Shown here: piece by piece, positions 9,101 through 18,383 of the stretch | How positions within the stretch are numbered: the first letter of the stretch is position 1 | Layout: each line of letters starts with the position of its first letter | Source: an uncultured Chlamydiae bacterium | Lineage (GTDB): Bacteria > Chlamydiota > Chlamydiia > Chlamydiales > 2-12-FULL-49-11 | Direction of reading: 5' to 3' | Length of the DNA stretch: 64,000 nt | NCBI GenBank assembly: GCA_937996705.1 | Contig: CALKUQ010000020.1 | Location: forward strand, 1-64,000 | Made by a program: the position numbers and the translations under genes | Notes under the pieces: generated by a model | The model's database searches: none | What the model was told of the DNA's origin: nothing | Seen by the model: the letters and a program-made list of their open reading frames with translations, nothing else

Positions 9101-9122
9101 CCCGAAAGGAAGACCCTTCGGG
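9101..9122 (-). terminator. Rho-independent terminator of khpA-like gene
   Basis: A hairpin (CCCGAA arms pairing with TTCGGG) followed, on the minus strand, by TTTTTTATTT. It lies 30 bp past the stop of the KH-domain gene. A second inverted repeat (TAAGAGG ... CCTCTTA, 9061-9089) may serve the convergent methyltransferase gene. Confidence 0.7.
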
Positions 9123-9151
9123 TGAGAAACGTTAGAGGTAAGGCAGAGATA

Positions 9152-9421
9152 TTATGCTTCTGCAGTCTCGTGTTCGTGAGAAGGTTGACCTTCTTCTAGG
9201 ATTTCGAGGTTAACTCTAAGACCATTGCGGCTTGCTACAGACATTAGCAATGTGCGGATGGCGTTGATAGTTTTTCCTTTTTTTCCAATGATCTTGCCGA
9301 TATCAGATTTCTCAACACTTAATTCAATAATTAAGGTTTGAGTTCCGCCGATTTCATTGATTTTTACTTGATCTGGGTGGTCCACGAGGTTTTTTACGAT
9401 GTACCCTACAAACTCTTTCAT
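9152..9421 (-). CDS. khpA: KH-domain RNA-binding protein (KhpA-like)
   Basis: A small cytosolic RNA-binding protein of 89 residues. The KH fold core shows the GxxG loop in IGKIIGKKGKTINAI, followed by VNLEILEE, which matches KhpA (YlqC). KhpA homologues bind small RNAs and affect translation and cell elongation in other bacteria. Start at 9421 is followed by the usual MKEFVGYIVKNLVDHPD N-terminus. It is followed by a terminator and lies 57 bp downstream of the pseudouridine synthase on the same strand. The acidic tail after residue 75 is not part of the domain. Confidence 0.88.
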   Translation of the reverse strand: MKEFVGYIVKNLVDHPDQVKINEIGGTQTLIIELSVEKSDIGKIIGKKGKTINAIRTLLMSVASRNGLRVNLEILEEGQPSHEHETAEA

Positions 9422-9477
9422 AGTGCGTTCCTTGGTTTTACAGTACTCCCAGAATAAGATAAATAGAACTTATTTTT

Positions 9478-10368
9478 CTAGGAAAAAAAGAATTCTTTTG
9501 GAATGGGGGCCTCTAGGCGGACTGGGGTGCCAAAAAACGGATGAATAAAATTTAATTTATAGGCGTGGAGAAGCATGGCAGGAGAAGATTTGCTCTTATT
9601 TCCATAGACAATATCGCCGACGATAGGGGCCTTTAAAGCCTTTAAATGGACTCTAAGTTGGTGGGTTCTCCCTGTTTTTGGCTTAAGTAGAACAAGAGAG
9701 CGCTTTTCATTTTTATCAAGAACGACAACATCGGTGATTGCCTCTTTGCCATCTTCTCTGATGGTCATCTCTTTTCTTTTTACAGGGTGTCTTCCAATAG
9801 GCAGGGAGATGATTCCCTCCTTCGGGGTGTTTTCGCAGATTGCCAAATATTGCTTTTCCATATTGCGAGATTTAAAAAGATGGGTCAGTTTGGCGTGAGC
9901 TGCTTCCGTTTTTGCTGCTATAATGACCCCAGAGGTCTCCTTATCAAGTCTGTGGACGATTCCTGGTCTTAGAGGGGAGGAGGCTTCTGGGAGTGATTTT
10001 GTGTGGTAGAGGAGGGCGTTGACTAAGGTGTTTGAAGGGTTTCCGGCACCTGGATGGACGACCATCCCCCTGGGCTTGTTGATTGCGATGATATAATCGT
10101 CTTCATAGAGAATTTCAAGGGCGATATTTTGAGGAACTACCCCAGGATCGGGAGAGGGGGCAAACGTGACGGACACCTGGTCTCCACGCTTTGAAAGATC
10201 TTTTTTTTTCGCCTTAGCGTTATTAATAAGGACGCTTCCTGTATCAATTAAATACTGAAAGTAATTTCTTGAGTGCTGGGGATATCTGGCTGTTAGTAGT
10301 TTATCCAATCTCAAGAGAGACTCCTCTTCTTGAACAATGAAGCAATTAGGGCTGGTCAATGTCTTCAC
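9478..10368 (-). CDS. RluD-family 23S rRNA pseudouridine synthase
   Basis: Converts specific uridines in rRNA to pseudouridine. The 296-residue protein has an N-terminal S4-like RNA-binding domain (about residues 18-75) and a catalytic domain with HRLDKETSG at residues 139-147, whose Asp142 is the catalytic nucleophile. Further family motifs are NKPRGMVVHPG and GRTHQLRVHL. The order S4 then synthase fits RluA/C/D enzymes; RluD is the best match for size. The start overlaps the small upstream gene by 23 bp. C. trachomatis CT658 is the likely equivalent. Confidence 0.9.
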   Translation of the reverse strand: MKTLTSPNCFIVQEEESLLRLDKLLTARYPQHSRNYFQYLIDTGSVLINNAKAKKKDLSKRGDQVSVTFAPSPDPGVVPQNIALEILYEDDYIIAINKPRGMVVHPGAGNPSNTLVNALLYHTKSLPEASSPLRPGIVHRLDKETSGVIIAAKTEAAHAKLTHLFKSRNMEKQYLAICENTPKEGIISLPIGRHPVKRKEMTIREDGKEAITDVVVLDKNEKRSLVLLKPKTGRTHQLRVHLKALKAPIVGDIVYGNKSKSSPAMLLHAYKLNFIHPFFGTPVRLEAPIPKEFFFS

Positions 10369-10621
10369 CTTCAGTGGATCTTTTTAGTTGGTCTGAGGCC
10401 TCTTTTGCCTTCTTTTGATCGTGGCCTATCTGCTGAGCAATCGCTTTGCAAAGGCCCTCCACAAATTTTTTGTAGTTTTCCGTTCCAAAATAGTCTTGAA
10501 AAGCCTTAAAACCACCGCCGCCTGTAGAGCTTGACCCTCCAGGGGCATAACTTGCGGGCACGCTAGAACCGCTTGAAGGGGGAGTGGGAGGGGGTGCGCC
10601 TACGCCTGAAATATCGCTCAT
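10346..10621 (-). CDS. Small CT659-like hypothetical protein
   Basis: A 91-residue protein with a Pro/Ser/Gly-rich disordered N-terminal third, including APPPTPPSSGSS, then a helical segment (FKAFQDYFGTENYKKFVEGL) and a Lys-rich tail. I infer that it corresponds to CT659 because in C. trachomatis a similar short Pro-rich protein sits next to the RluD-like gene. It overlaps the synthase start by 23 bp, so the two are coupled. A disordered Ser/Pro-rich N-terminus is also common in type III substrates. Function is unknown. Confidence 0.7.
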   Translation of the reverse strand: MSDISGVGAPPPTPPSSGSSVPASYAPGGSSSTGGGGFKAFQDYFGTENYKKFVEGLCKAIAQQIGHDQKKAKEASDQLKRSTEGEDIDQP

Positions 10622-10649
10622 AGTTTTATCCTAATCATAAACTCTTTTT

Positions 10650-12053
10650 TTAGAAAAGGGCGTGTTGTGGGTATCTTGGGAAAGGAATCACATCACGGAT
10701 ATTTTCCATCCCTGTAGTATACTGCACAAGTCTTTCAAAGCCAAGGCCAAAACCTGCATGAGGAGCAGATCCATACCGTCTTAAGTCCAAGTACCAGTCG
10801 TAGCTCTCTAACTCAAGCCCTTGATCTAGAATAGTTTGCTCTAAAATATCTAGGCGTTCTTCTCTCTGACTGCCTCCGATAAGTTCCCCTATACCAGGGA
10901 CTAAGAGATCCATAGCAGCTACCGTTTTCCCGTCGCTATTTCTTCTCATATAAAAAGATTTAATCTCTTTTGGGTAGTTGTAGACAATCACGGGGGATTT
11001 GAAGTGGACCTCTGTTAAAAATCTTTCATGCTCTGACTGAAGGTCGATTCCCCATTTTACCGGGAAGACAAAGGGGACGCCAGACTTCTCTAAGATAGAA
11101 ATCGCGTCGGTGTATGGAAGTTTAACGGTTTCTGTTTCAAGGACATGTCTTAATTTATCTAAAAGTCCAGGGGCTATCAGCGAATTAAAAAATTCAAGAT
11201 CCTCAGGATTGTGGTGTAACACATAGTCAATTAAGTATTTAAGGTATTCATCCGCTAAATTCATGTCGTCTTTTAGGTCGGCAAAAGCCATTTCTGGCTC
11301 AATCATCCAAAACTCTGCTAAATGCCTAGAAGTATTAGAATTTTCCGCTCTAAAAGTCGGCCCGAACGTGTAAATATCACTGAGGGCAAGGGCATAAGCC
11401 TCCCCATTTAGTTGCCCGGATACAGTTAAATAAGATTTTTTTCCAAAAAAGTCCTCACGATAATCGATATTTCCCGATTCATCTCTGGGTAAGTTATTTA
11501 AATCAAGGGTTGAGACGGCAAACATTTCGCCAGCTCCCTCGCAGTCGGAAGAGGTGATGATGGGGGTGTTGAGATAGAGGAAGTTTTTTTCTTGGAAAAA
11601 TTTGTGGGTTGCGAACGCAAGACTATTTCTCACACGCATTACGGCTCCAAATGTATTGGTCCTTGGGCGCAAGTGTGCAATAGTTCGTAAAAATTCGAAA
11701 GAGTGTCTTTTCTTTTGTAAGACAAAATCAGCAGGTGCATTTCCTAGAATTTCAATTTCTGTCGCTTGGATTTCAACCGCCTGTTTGCCGCCTACGCTTT
11801 CTACTAAAAGTCCAGTTGCTCGAACGCAAGCTCCTGTCTGAATGGTCTGAACGAGCTCTTCATAAGAGTCTAAATTGGAGTCTAAAACAACTTGAATGTT
11901 GGAGAGGGTAGAGCCGTCATTAACTTCCATAAATGCGAAAGTTTTTTGAAGTCGGAGTGTCCTGACCCAGCCTTTGACGGTTATTTCTTGGCCTAAAAAG
12001 GAAGGGGAATTTTTAGCTTCCTGAATTTTGATTCTCTTTTGCATGCTAAGCAT
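10650..12053 (-). CDS. asnS: Asparaginyl-tRNA synthetase
   Basis: Class II synthetase that charges tRNA-Asn directly. The 467 residues comprise an N-terminal OB-fold anticodon-binding domain (about residues 18-110) and the class II core. Motif 2 reads [19 protein letters not shown] and motif 3 reads [15 protein letters not shown]. The ending [15 protein letters not shown] is diagnostic for AsnRS over AspRS. The ATG at 12053 is preferred over 12044 because AAGGAG lies nine bases upstream; this start overlaps the end of nfo. C. trachomatis lacks asnS and uses amidotransfer, so its presence supports an environmental chlamydia. Confidence 0.96.
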   Translation of the reverse strand: MLSMQKRIKIQEAKNSPSFLGQEITVKGWVRTLRLQKTFAFMEVNDGSTLSNIQVVLDSNLDSYEELVQTIQTGACVRATGLLVESVGGKQAVEIQATEIEILGNAPADFVLQKKRHSFEFLRTIAHLRPRTNTFGAVMRVRNSLAFATHKFFQEKNFLYLNTPIITSSDCEGAGEMFAVSTLDLNNLPRDESGNIDYREDFFGKKSYLTVSGQLNGEAYALALSDIYTFGPTFRAENSNTSRHLAEFWMIEPEMAFADLKDDMNLADEYLKYLIDYVLHHNPEDLEFFNSLIAPGLLDKLRHVLETETVKLPYTDAISILEKSGVPFVFPVKWGIDLQSEHERFLTEVHFKSPVIVYNYPKEIKSFYMRRNSDGKTVAAMDLLVPGIGELIGGSQREERLDILEQTILDQGLELESYDWYLDLRRYGSAPHAGFGLGFERLVQYTTGMENIRDVIPFPRYPQHALF

Positions 12054-12912
12054 CTAAATAGACTCCTTTGGCCATGTTTTTTAACATTTGGATTTCTTCA
12101 GGCCATTTTTCAGAATAAGGGGTTTCTAAATATTTCGGTAGGTGTTTTAGTTTGGGGTGAGTCATTACAAATTCAAAGCACTCGAGTCCGATTGCCCCTT
12201 CCCCGAGAGATGCATGCCTATCTTTTTTAGATCCAAAAGGTTGTAGAGAGTCGTTTAGGTGAAATGCATAAAGATGCTCAAGTCCTATGATGTTATCAAA
12301 ATCTGCAAGTGTTTTTTCCCACGCGCTCTTAGTTCGAATGTCATATCCTGCAGCGAAAATATGGCAGGTGTCAATGCAGACCCCTATGGGAATTTTCTTA
12401 TGGGTTCGCTCAATTAAATAGGATATCTCTTCAAATCTTGAGCCTGCGCAACTTCCTTGCCCCGCGGTTGTTTCAATTAAGAGCCTCGTCTCCCCGCTAG
12501 CTGCAAGCTCTTCAAATTCGAGAAGAGTTTTTGCGATTAAGTCGAGGCATTTCTCCATAGAGCTGGTGGTAAATGCTCCTGGGTGAAAATTCATGTAGGT
12601 AATTCCAAGCAAATGACACCGGACGATTTCTGCTTCAAAGGCTTTTCTGCTTTTTGTCCAAACGTCAGGATTGGGGGAGCCTAAATTGATGAGATAGCTA
12701 TCATGACTCATGGTCACATCAATGCCGGTGCTTTTTTTGGTATCCTCCCAAAGTCGGATATCAGAGTCGGATAGAACCTTTCCTTCCCAGGTCTTTTGAT
12801 TGCTAGTAAATAATTGAATTGTATTTGCGCCGATATCGCGCCCATGAAGAAGAGCCTTATGAGGTCCACCAGCTGCGGAGGTATGGGCGCCCACAAGGAT
12901 CTCTTCTTTCAT
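12046..12912 (-). CDS. nfo: Endonuclease IV
   Basis: AP endonuclease of base-excision repair, cutting 5' to abasic sites with a three-metal centre. At 288 residues it has the usual length. Metal-ligand motifs are all present: [13 protein letters not shown] near the N-terminus, [44 protein letters not shown] with GEGAIG, and a C-terminal [11 protein letters not shown]. It ends in an overlap with asnS and follows rpsD by 11 bp on the same strand. The adjacency nfo-rpsD matches CT625-CT626. Confidence 0.96.
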   Translation of the reverse strand: MKEEILVGAHTSAAGGPHKALLHGRDIGANTIQLFTSNQKTWEGKVLSDSDIRLWEDTKKSTGIDVTMSHDSYLINLGSPNPDVWTKSRKAFEAEIVRCHLLGITYMNFHPGAFTTSSMEKCLDLIAKTLLEFEELAASGETRLLIETTAGQGSCAGSRFEEISYLIERTHKKIPIGVCIDTCHIFAAGYDIRTKSAWEKTLADFDNIIGLEHLYAFHLNDSLQPFGSKKDRHASLGEGAIGLECFEFVMTHPKLKHLPKYLETPYSEKWPEEIQMLKNMAKGVYLDA

Positions 12913-12923
12913 ATTTTGCTACC

Positions 12924-13544
12924 TTATGTAGTATAAGCTAGAAACTCACAAACAACAGCCACGTTCACTACTAGAGGAAGTGGGATTTGGTCTAAATGAG
13001 GGAGGACTAATAGTTGTCCGCTCATTTTTACAGGGTCAAGGCTTAAGTACTCAGGCACAGTGACAGCAGATCTTTCTAAAGATTGTTTGACATGTCCGTT
13101 TGTCTTTGATTTTTCATGAAGAGAAATAGTCATCCCTGGTTTTACTTGGAAAGATCTAATATCTACTTTTTTGCCGTCAACTTGGATATGGCCATGAGCA
13201 ACTAGTTGCTGAGCGTGAAACGGTGAAAGACCAAATTTTAATCTATAAACCACAGTGTCTAATCTTGTTTCAAGTCTTTGAACAAAAGCTTCTTGTGTAT
13301 TTTCTTTTTGAAGAACTGCCTCTTTGTAATAGCGAAGTAGTTGCTTTCTTGTGATCATGCCGAAGCAAGCGCGCAATTTTTGTTGTTCTTCTAGCTGAAC
13401 GCCGTAGTCAGATTTTTTCTTTCTTTTTGCACCATGCATACCCGGAGGGTGTTGCTTGTGTGCAGAAGGGTTTCTTGTCTTTCCAAAAACGTTTGCACCA
13501 AAGCGTCTTGCGAGTCTGTTTTTTGGTCCTGTGTAACGAGCCAT
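12924..13544 (-). CDS. rpsD: 30S ribosomal protein S4
   Basis: Primary 16S rRNA-binding protein that nucleates 30S assembly. The ATG at 13544 (MARYTGPKNRLARRFG) gives 206 residues, the normal length; an upstream in-frame ATG would add a non-homologous 13 residues. The S4 RNA-binding domain runs about residues 95-155, with RLDTVVYRLKFGLSP and HIQVDGKKVDI. It lies apart from the large ribosomal operons, as in C. trachomatis, and reads into nfo. Confidence 0.97.
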   Translation of the reverse strand: MARYTGPKNRLARRFGANVFGKTRNPSAHKQHPPGMHGAKRKKKSDYGVQLEEQQKLRACFGMITRKQLLRYYKEAVLQKENTQEAFVQRLETRLDTVVYRLKFGLSPFHAQQLVAHGHIQVDGKKVDIRSFQVKPGMTISLHEKSKTNGHVKQSLERSAVTVPEYLSLDPVKMSGQLLVLPHLDQIPLPLVVNVAVVCEFLAYTT

Positions 13545-13658
13545 AATTCTCCCATCAATAGAGTTGTATAAAGCAAAAATCATACAGGAGAGCTGATTTT
13601 TTACACAACAATAAATTATTAGGTGAGGAAAATTCTAGACGAGTGTATAGTGTTTGGT

Positions 13659-14609
13659 ATGGAATACAAAGTTTTAGCTTACTATATCTTTACAAAGATC
13701 GAAGATCCTGCAAGAGAGGTCAAAAGACATAAAGAAATTTTGACGAAATTAGACGGAAGGGCGAGAATCTATATCTCAGAAGAGGGCGTTAATGCGCAAC
13801 TCTCTTTGCCTGCGGCTAATACAGCTGAATATGTCGATTGGCTACATGCAGATGATAGATTTAAAGGAACAGAGGTTAAGTTTCATGACCACCCTGAGCA
13901 TGCATTTGCTAAGCTTACTGTAAAAGTGCGTAGGGAGTTAGTGGCTGTAGATCGAAAAATTGATTTGTCAAAAAGGGGGGAGTATCTCTCGCCTGCAGAG
14001 TGGAAAGCTAAACTCGATCACAAAGATCAAGAAACTATTGTTATTGATGTAAGAAATAATTACGAATCAGATGTTGGCCATTTTGAGGGGGCAATTCTTC
14101 CCGATTTAGAGACATTCCGTGGATTTCCTGAATATGCAAAGCATTTAGCTCAAACGACAGATACTAAAAAAACTAAAGTGATGATGTATTGCACAGGTGG
14201 AATACGATGTGAACTTTACTCTGCGCTTCTTAAGGATGAGGGTTTTGATACTGTCTATCAGTTAAAGGGTGGGGTAATTCAGTACGGGTTAGATGAGGGG
14301 GCAGCGCACTGGCGCGGTAAACTTTTTGTCTTCGACGATCGACTGGTTGTCCCTATTTCTGAGGACAATACAGAAATCATAAGCCATTGTAAATTTTGTG
14401 GTAAAGAGAGTGATGTCTATTATAATTGTGCCAATATGGATTGCAATGAACTCTTTCTTTCCTGTCCAAAGTGTGTAGAAGAGTCGCAGGGGTGTTGCTC
14501 TGCTAAGTGTTTGAGTGAAGGGAGAGTTCGTCCTTTTACCCCAGAAGCTAAGCCCAAGCCTTTTAGGAAGCTTCCTAAAGAGGTGAAGTGTGCTTGCGCT
14601 ATTCGTTAA
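13659..14609 (+). CDS. trhO: tRNA uridine(34) hydroxylase TrhO (rhodanese-domain, YceA family)
   Basis: Oxygen-dependent hydroxylase that makes 5-hydroxyuridine at the wobble position of some tRNAs. I chose the ATG at 13659 (MEYKVLAYYIFTKIEDP), where family homology begins; a GTG at 13623 would add 12 residues. The product is 316 residues: an N-terminal acylphosphatase-like region, a rhodanese domain with catalytic loop CTGGIRCE, and a Cys-rich C-terminus (CKFCGKE, CPKCVEE, CCSAKC) likely to bind zinc. It starts divergently from rpsD and corresponds in position to CT627. Confidence 0.93.
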   Translation: MEYKVLAYYIFTKIEDPAREVKRHKEILTKLDGRARIYISEEGVNAQLSLPAANTAEYVDWLHADDRFKGTEVKFHDHPEHAFAKLTVKVRRELVAVDRKIDLSKRGEYLSPAEWKAKLDHKDQETIVIDVRNNYESDVGHFEGAILPDLETFRGFPEYAKHLAQTTDTKKTKVMMYCTGGIRCELYSALLKDEGFDTVYQLKGGVIQYGLDEGAAHWRGKLFVFDDRLVVPISEDNTEIISHCKFCGKESDVYYNCANMDCNELFLSCPKCVEESQGCCSAKCLSEGRVRPFTPEAKPKPFRKLPKEVKCACAIR

Positions 14610-14781
14610 GCTCTTCTTTTTTATTATCTAAAAGTTCTTTAGCGGCATCTTTTAGAGACTTGATGCCCTCTTCGAAACCTACTTTTTTCAAAAGAAGATT
14701 CAAGTGATTAAATTCAGCTTGGAGCTGGTCGTTAATTGACTCCAATTTAGCAATTTTCTTTTTATAATTATTTTCATCCAT
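14599..14781 (-). CDS. Small coiled-coil protein
   Basis: A 60-residue acidic/Lys-rich ORF starting MDENNYKKKIAKLES. Heptad-like spacing of Ile/Leu over residues 8-35 predicts a short coiled coil, followed by an amphipathic helix. The end overlaps the trhO stop convergently by 11 bp. No transmembrane segment or catalytic motif is visible. Composition looks protein-like rather than random, but I do not recognise the family. Confidence 0.55.
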   Translation of the reverse strand: MDENNYKKKIAKLESINDQLQAEFNHLNLLLKKVGFEEGIKSLKDAAKELLDNKKEELNE

Positions 14782-14831
14782 AAACTAATAATTAGCATTA
14801 TTTCATAATTAAAACAAATTAAAAAAAAGAG

Positions 14832-14857
14832 ACCCACTGCCAATTAAGGGAGTGGGT
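14832..14857 (-). terminator. Rho-independent terminator of YwqK-repeat lipoprotein gene
   Basis: Arms ACCCACT and AGTGGGT form a 7-bp stem with a 12-base loop; on the minus strand the stem is followed by CTCTTTTTTTT. It lies 34 bp beyond the stop of the 14891 gene. Confidence 0.85.
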
Positions 14858-14890
14858 TTTGGTAATCCGTCTTTGTAGAGAAGACAGGAA

Positions 14891-15868
14891 TTATCTGTTT
14901 TGCATGCTCATGATGAATTCATGTCTATCCATAAGCTGCTCATATTTCGCTCTAGATACGATTTGGTTCTCAAAGTACCAGGTTGTTTTAGCGCTGCCAT
15001 CGCAATAGAGCACTGAAGAGCCTTGCTTAATTCCGTCATGGTACTCGGTCTCTTCAACAATAATGTCGCCATCAATATAATGTCTTTCTACCCCATTTTT
15101 TAGTCCGTGCACATAAGGAACTTCTGAATATTTATACCCATTTTGGTAGTAGGTAGCAAGTCCATGTTTGAGACCCTTATAGTAGTATTCCACTGATAGA
15201 GGTTCTCCTGTCATGGCAAACTCTTTCTTTTCTCCGTGGAGAAGGTTATTTTCGTAGGATGTGGTTGTGTGGGGCGTGTTGTTTGGGTAGTAAGTCTCTA
15301 CGTAGGTGAGAAGGTAATTATTAAAGACCTCTTTTGCAAGAACGTCTCCACTTTGGTTTCGAACTGTTCTCTCCCCTGTCCCATTTTCTATTCGGGAGTC
15401 AGTTTCATTGGATGTATTTAAATATTGCCCACTTATAAGAATATCGTCTCTAAACTCTTCGTTTGATTTCGGAGTTCCGTTTGGATACCAAGTTGTTACA
15501 AGAACATGATTTTCTGCTTTATAGACTTCTTCTTTTTGAGGAACTCCACGGATGTTGTAGCTCACTCTTTTTACTAAGTTGCCTCTCTCGTACTGTTCTA
15601 GAGTTTGAATGGTTTGACTGTGTGGATAGGTTTCAGTTTTAGATCCATGCAGGAGGCCATCTTCATAAGGTTCTGTAATTGTTTTTCCATCTCTTAAAGT
15701 TGTGAGAACGTGTCCTGGGTAAACTTCTGCTTTCCACTCCTCTTTAGAGACGTCATATCCATACTTATGAACATATCTTTGGGAAATAATTTGCTTTTTT
15801 TCGCTATCTGAGCAGGACATTAGTGTCATTGCAATTAATGGGAAAACAATCAAGTAACTCTTTTTCAT
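14891..15868 (-). CDS. YwqK/MORN-like repeat lipoprotein (CT476-like)
   Basis: A 325-residue predicted lipoprotein. The ATG at 15868 gives MKKSYLIVFPLIAMTLMSC, a signal peptide ending in a lipobox with Cys19; AGGAG lies upstream. The mature part is made of about eight YwqK/MORN-type repeats of 22-25 residues, each built as Y-x-G/N-G followed by a short strand (for example TTWYPNGTPKSNEEF, YYKGLKHGLATYYQNG, YVHGLKNGVERHY). Such repeats often mediate protein or membrane contacts. It is immediately downstream of pheT, as CT476 is. The precise role is unknown. Confidence 0.78.
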   Translation of the reverse strand: MKKSYLIVFPLIAMTLMSCSDSEKKQIISQRYVHKYGYDVSKEEWKAEVYPGHVLTTLRDGKTITEPYEDGLLHGSKTETYPHSQTIQTLEQYERGNLVKRVSYNIRGVPQKEEVYKAENHVLVTTWYPNGTPKSNEEFRDDILISGQYLNTSNETDSRIENGTGERTVRNQSGDVLAKEVFNNYLLTYVETYYPNNTPHTTTSYENNLLHGEKKEFAMTGEPLSVEYYYKGLKHGLATYYQNGYKYSEVPYVHGLKNGVERHYIDGDIIVEETEYHDGIKQGSSVLYCDGSAKTTWYFENQIVSRAKYEQLMDRHEFIMSMQNR

Positions 15869-15933
15869 GAAAAACCTCAACTCCTGGAATTCTACAAATA
15901 TGAAATTAAAGATCGCTCAAAAGGACGTTTATT

Positions 15934-18330
15934 TCAACTGAATTTTTTTAGTTCGGCGATTACTTTTCGATGCTCTTCTTCTACACGCTCGATATCAACG
16001 GTTTTGGCGTCATCGCGATAAACAAATCGGAGAGTGACATTTTTTTCATGGGGAGAAACATTAGGCCCTGTATAGATGTCTAAAAGTTCAGTCTGTTTTA
16101 ATAGAGGGGAATCAATTTTGTCTATTGTTTGAAACAGCTGAGTGAGATCGGTCGAACGTTTCATTGTGGTAGTCCAGTCGCGCTCTGAACCCGGGAATAG
16201 GGGGAGGGGTGTAAATTGTGGCATAAGTGCATGGTATTTTTCTAGAACATGAAGGTCAATCTCTGCAAATAAGAGTCGTTTTTTGAGTCCTAAGGTTTTT
16301 GCTATTCCAGGATGGAGTTCGCCAATAATTCCAAAGGGTTTGTCGTAGATCGAAAGAGAGGCTTGTCTTTTTGGATGGAACGTCTTGAATGATGAGCTCT
16401 TATAAGCAACATCTTTAACAAGGATAGAGGAGAATAATTCCTGAATCGCCCCTTTCAAGTCAAAAAAATCGACCTCATCGGATTTTCCGCTAAAGTGATG
16501 GGGCCTTTTATTTCCGGTCATAATGATTGCAAGGGATGTTTTTTCTCCAAATCCAGAGCCTTCGTGGAAATGAATTTGGCCGATTTCAAATGCGCTGATA
16601 TCGAAAGTTCCTTGATTTTGGTTGTGCAGAGCTGCAGTAACTAATCCAGGTAAAAGCGAGGGTCTTAAGACAGACTGATCCTCTGATTTTGCATGAAGAA
16701 CTTTGATGTATTCTTTTTTGAAGATTCCGCTGTCGAGTTCTAAATTACAGATTTTTGGGCTTATCAAATTGCAAGTAATAAATTCTTGGAGTCCAAAACT
16801 AATCATTTTTGTCCTAACAAGTTTGCTGAATGCAAACATGGGGGAGTGTGGAATTCTCGAGGAGATATGCTTGGGGAGATTTCTCGGTATATTGTTGTAG
16901 CCGTAAAGTCTGGCAACTTCCTCTATAATGTCGATTTCGTCGGTGATGTCATTTCTCCAACTCGGAATTTTCAATTGGTAGAGGTCTGAGCCGTCAGACG
17001 AACTTGCAAATCCAAGTCTGGATAGAAACGACTCCACTTCTCCAAGACTTAATTTTGTGCCGAGAAGGGCGTTGATTTTAGAGAGTCTGCAGGTTATGAA
17101 TCGGGGCTTATAAGGTTTGGGGGAGGCCTCAACGATTCCTTTCAACACTCTGCCTCCGCAAATTTCTGAGATCAATAGGCTGGCGTAGTCAAGGGCGGTT
17201 TTTAAGGCTGCTGCATCTATCTCGTTTTCAAATCGTGCAGAAGAGTCTGTGCGCAGTCCTAGAGTTCTGCTTGTTTTTCTAATCGAGGTTGGGTGAAATT
17301 GAGCAGACTCAACGACTATGGTATTGGTGGATTTTGAGACAGAGCTTTCAAGTCCCCCCATAATCCCTGCAATCGCATGGGGGTGAAGGCTATCGCAAAT
17401 CAAAAGAGTTTGATCGGGAAGGTCTCTTGTTTCTCCGTCCAAAGTTGTGATCGAATCCCCAATTTGGGAAGTTTTGATAATAAGCCGGCCCTGCTTAATT
17501 TTGTCGTAGTCAAAAATATGGAGAGGCTGGCCTAGTTCGTGCATAACAAGATTGCCGATATCCACTACATTATTAATGCTTCGAAGACCAGATTTTCTGA
17601 GCCGCTCTTTTAGCCAATAAGGAGATTCGGCAACTTCGATTCCTTGGATTACTCTACAAGAGTATTGAAAGCAACTTTCTGGGGCTTCGTTGATTACTTG
17701 AATTTTATTTTGCGCGAGCTTATCGGGATCTTCGCTTAAGGAGATTTTTAATGGGGCGAGGGGGAGGTTGAAATGGGCTGCAAGTTCCCTTGCCACCCCA
17801 ATGACACTTCTGCAGTGTCCTAAATTGGGTGTGAGTGCAATAGAGAGTGTGGGGTCGTGTAAAAAATCAGAGAGATTTTCTCCAAGAGGAGCTTCTTGTG
17901 GTAGAGTTAAGACAGATTCGTGATTATTGGAAAGGCCAAGCTCTTTTTCAGAGCAGAGCATTCCGTAGGACTCAATTCCCTTCAGTTTTGCCTTTTTTAT
18001 TACTAAGGGTTTTCCATCGATCCCTTTTAAGGTAGCTCCCTCTTTTGCAAAAGCAACTTTGCTGTTTTTTTCAAGATGGGGGGCGCCTGAGACAACTTGA
18101 TACTCTTTGTTGCCATCACTAATGATTAATATTTTAAGCTTGTCTGCGTCTGGATGGTCTGAAATTTCAGAAATGAGTCCAATTACGACACCGGTAAAAT
18201 CAAAGGTGTCAAACTCAATTTTCTCAACCTCTAGACCCGATAGAGTCAATAGATCACTTACCTCTGTAGGTGATTGGGAAAAGCAAACATATTTCTCTAA
18301 CCAAGAAAAGGGAATTTTCATGCCACTCAT
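15934..18330 (-). CDS. pheT: Phenylalanyl-tRNA synthetase beta subunit
   Basis: Large subunit of the alpha2-beta2 PheRS. It has an N-terminal tRNA-binding OB domain (GVVIGLISEISDHPDADKLK), B3/B4 editing domain, B5 domain (DEIDIIEEVARLYGYNNIP) and the C-terminal FDX-ACB domain (FPGSERDWT onward, VTLRFVYRDDAKT). The ATG at 18330 is favoured by AGG four bases upstream; 18321 (MKIPFSWLEKYV) is the alternative. That gives 798 residues, a normal length. The alpha subunit is not next to it, as is also the case in C. trachomatis. Confidence 0.96.
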   Translation of the reverse strand: MSGMKIPFSWLEKYVCFSQSPTEVSDLLTLSGLEVEKIEFDTFDFTGVVIGLISEISDHPDADKLKILIISDGNKEYQVVSGAPHLEKNSKVAFAKEGATLKGIDGKPLVIKKAKLKGIESYGMLCSEKELGLSNNHESVLTLPQEAPLGENLSDFLHDPTLSIALTPNLGHCRSVIGVARELAAHFNLPLAPLKISLSEDPDKLAQNKIQVINEAPESCFQYSCRVIQGIEVAESPYWLKERLRKSGLRSINNVVDIGNLVMHELGQPLHIFDYDKIKQGRLIIKTSQIGDSITTLDGETRDLPDQTLLICDSLHPHAIAGIMGGLESSVSKSTNTIVVESAQFHPTSIRKTSRTLGLRTDSSARFENEIDAAALKTALDYASLLISEICGGRVLKGIVEASPKPYKPRFITCRLSKINALLGTKLSLGEVESFLSRLGFASSSDGSDLYQLKIPSWRNDITDEIDIIEEVARLYGYNNIPRNLPKHISSRIPHSPMFAFSKLVRTKMISFGLQEFITCNLISPKICNLELDSGIFKKEYIKVLHAKSEDQSVLRPSLLPGLVTAALHNQNQGTFDISAFEIGQIHFHEGSGFGEKTSLAIIMTGNKRPHHFSGKSDEVDFFDLKGAIQELFSSILVKDVAYKSSSFKTFHPKRQASLSIYDKPFGIIGELHPGIAKTLGLKKRLLFAEIDLHVLEKYHALMPQFTPLPLFPGSERDWTTTMKRSTDLTQLFQTIDKIDSPLLKQTELLDIYTGPNVSPHEKNVTLRFVYRDDAKTVDIERVEEEHRKVIAELKKFS

Positions 18331-18383
18331 GATACCTAATTGTTGTTTTATACACAAAAAGATTGTATACAAGAGGAATGGAA

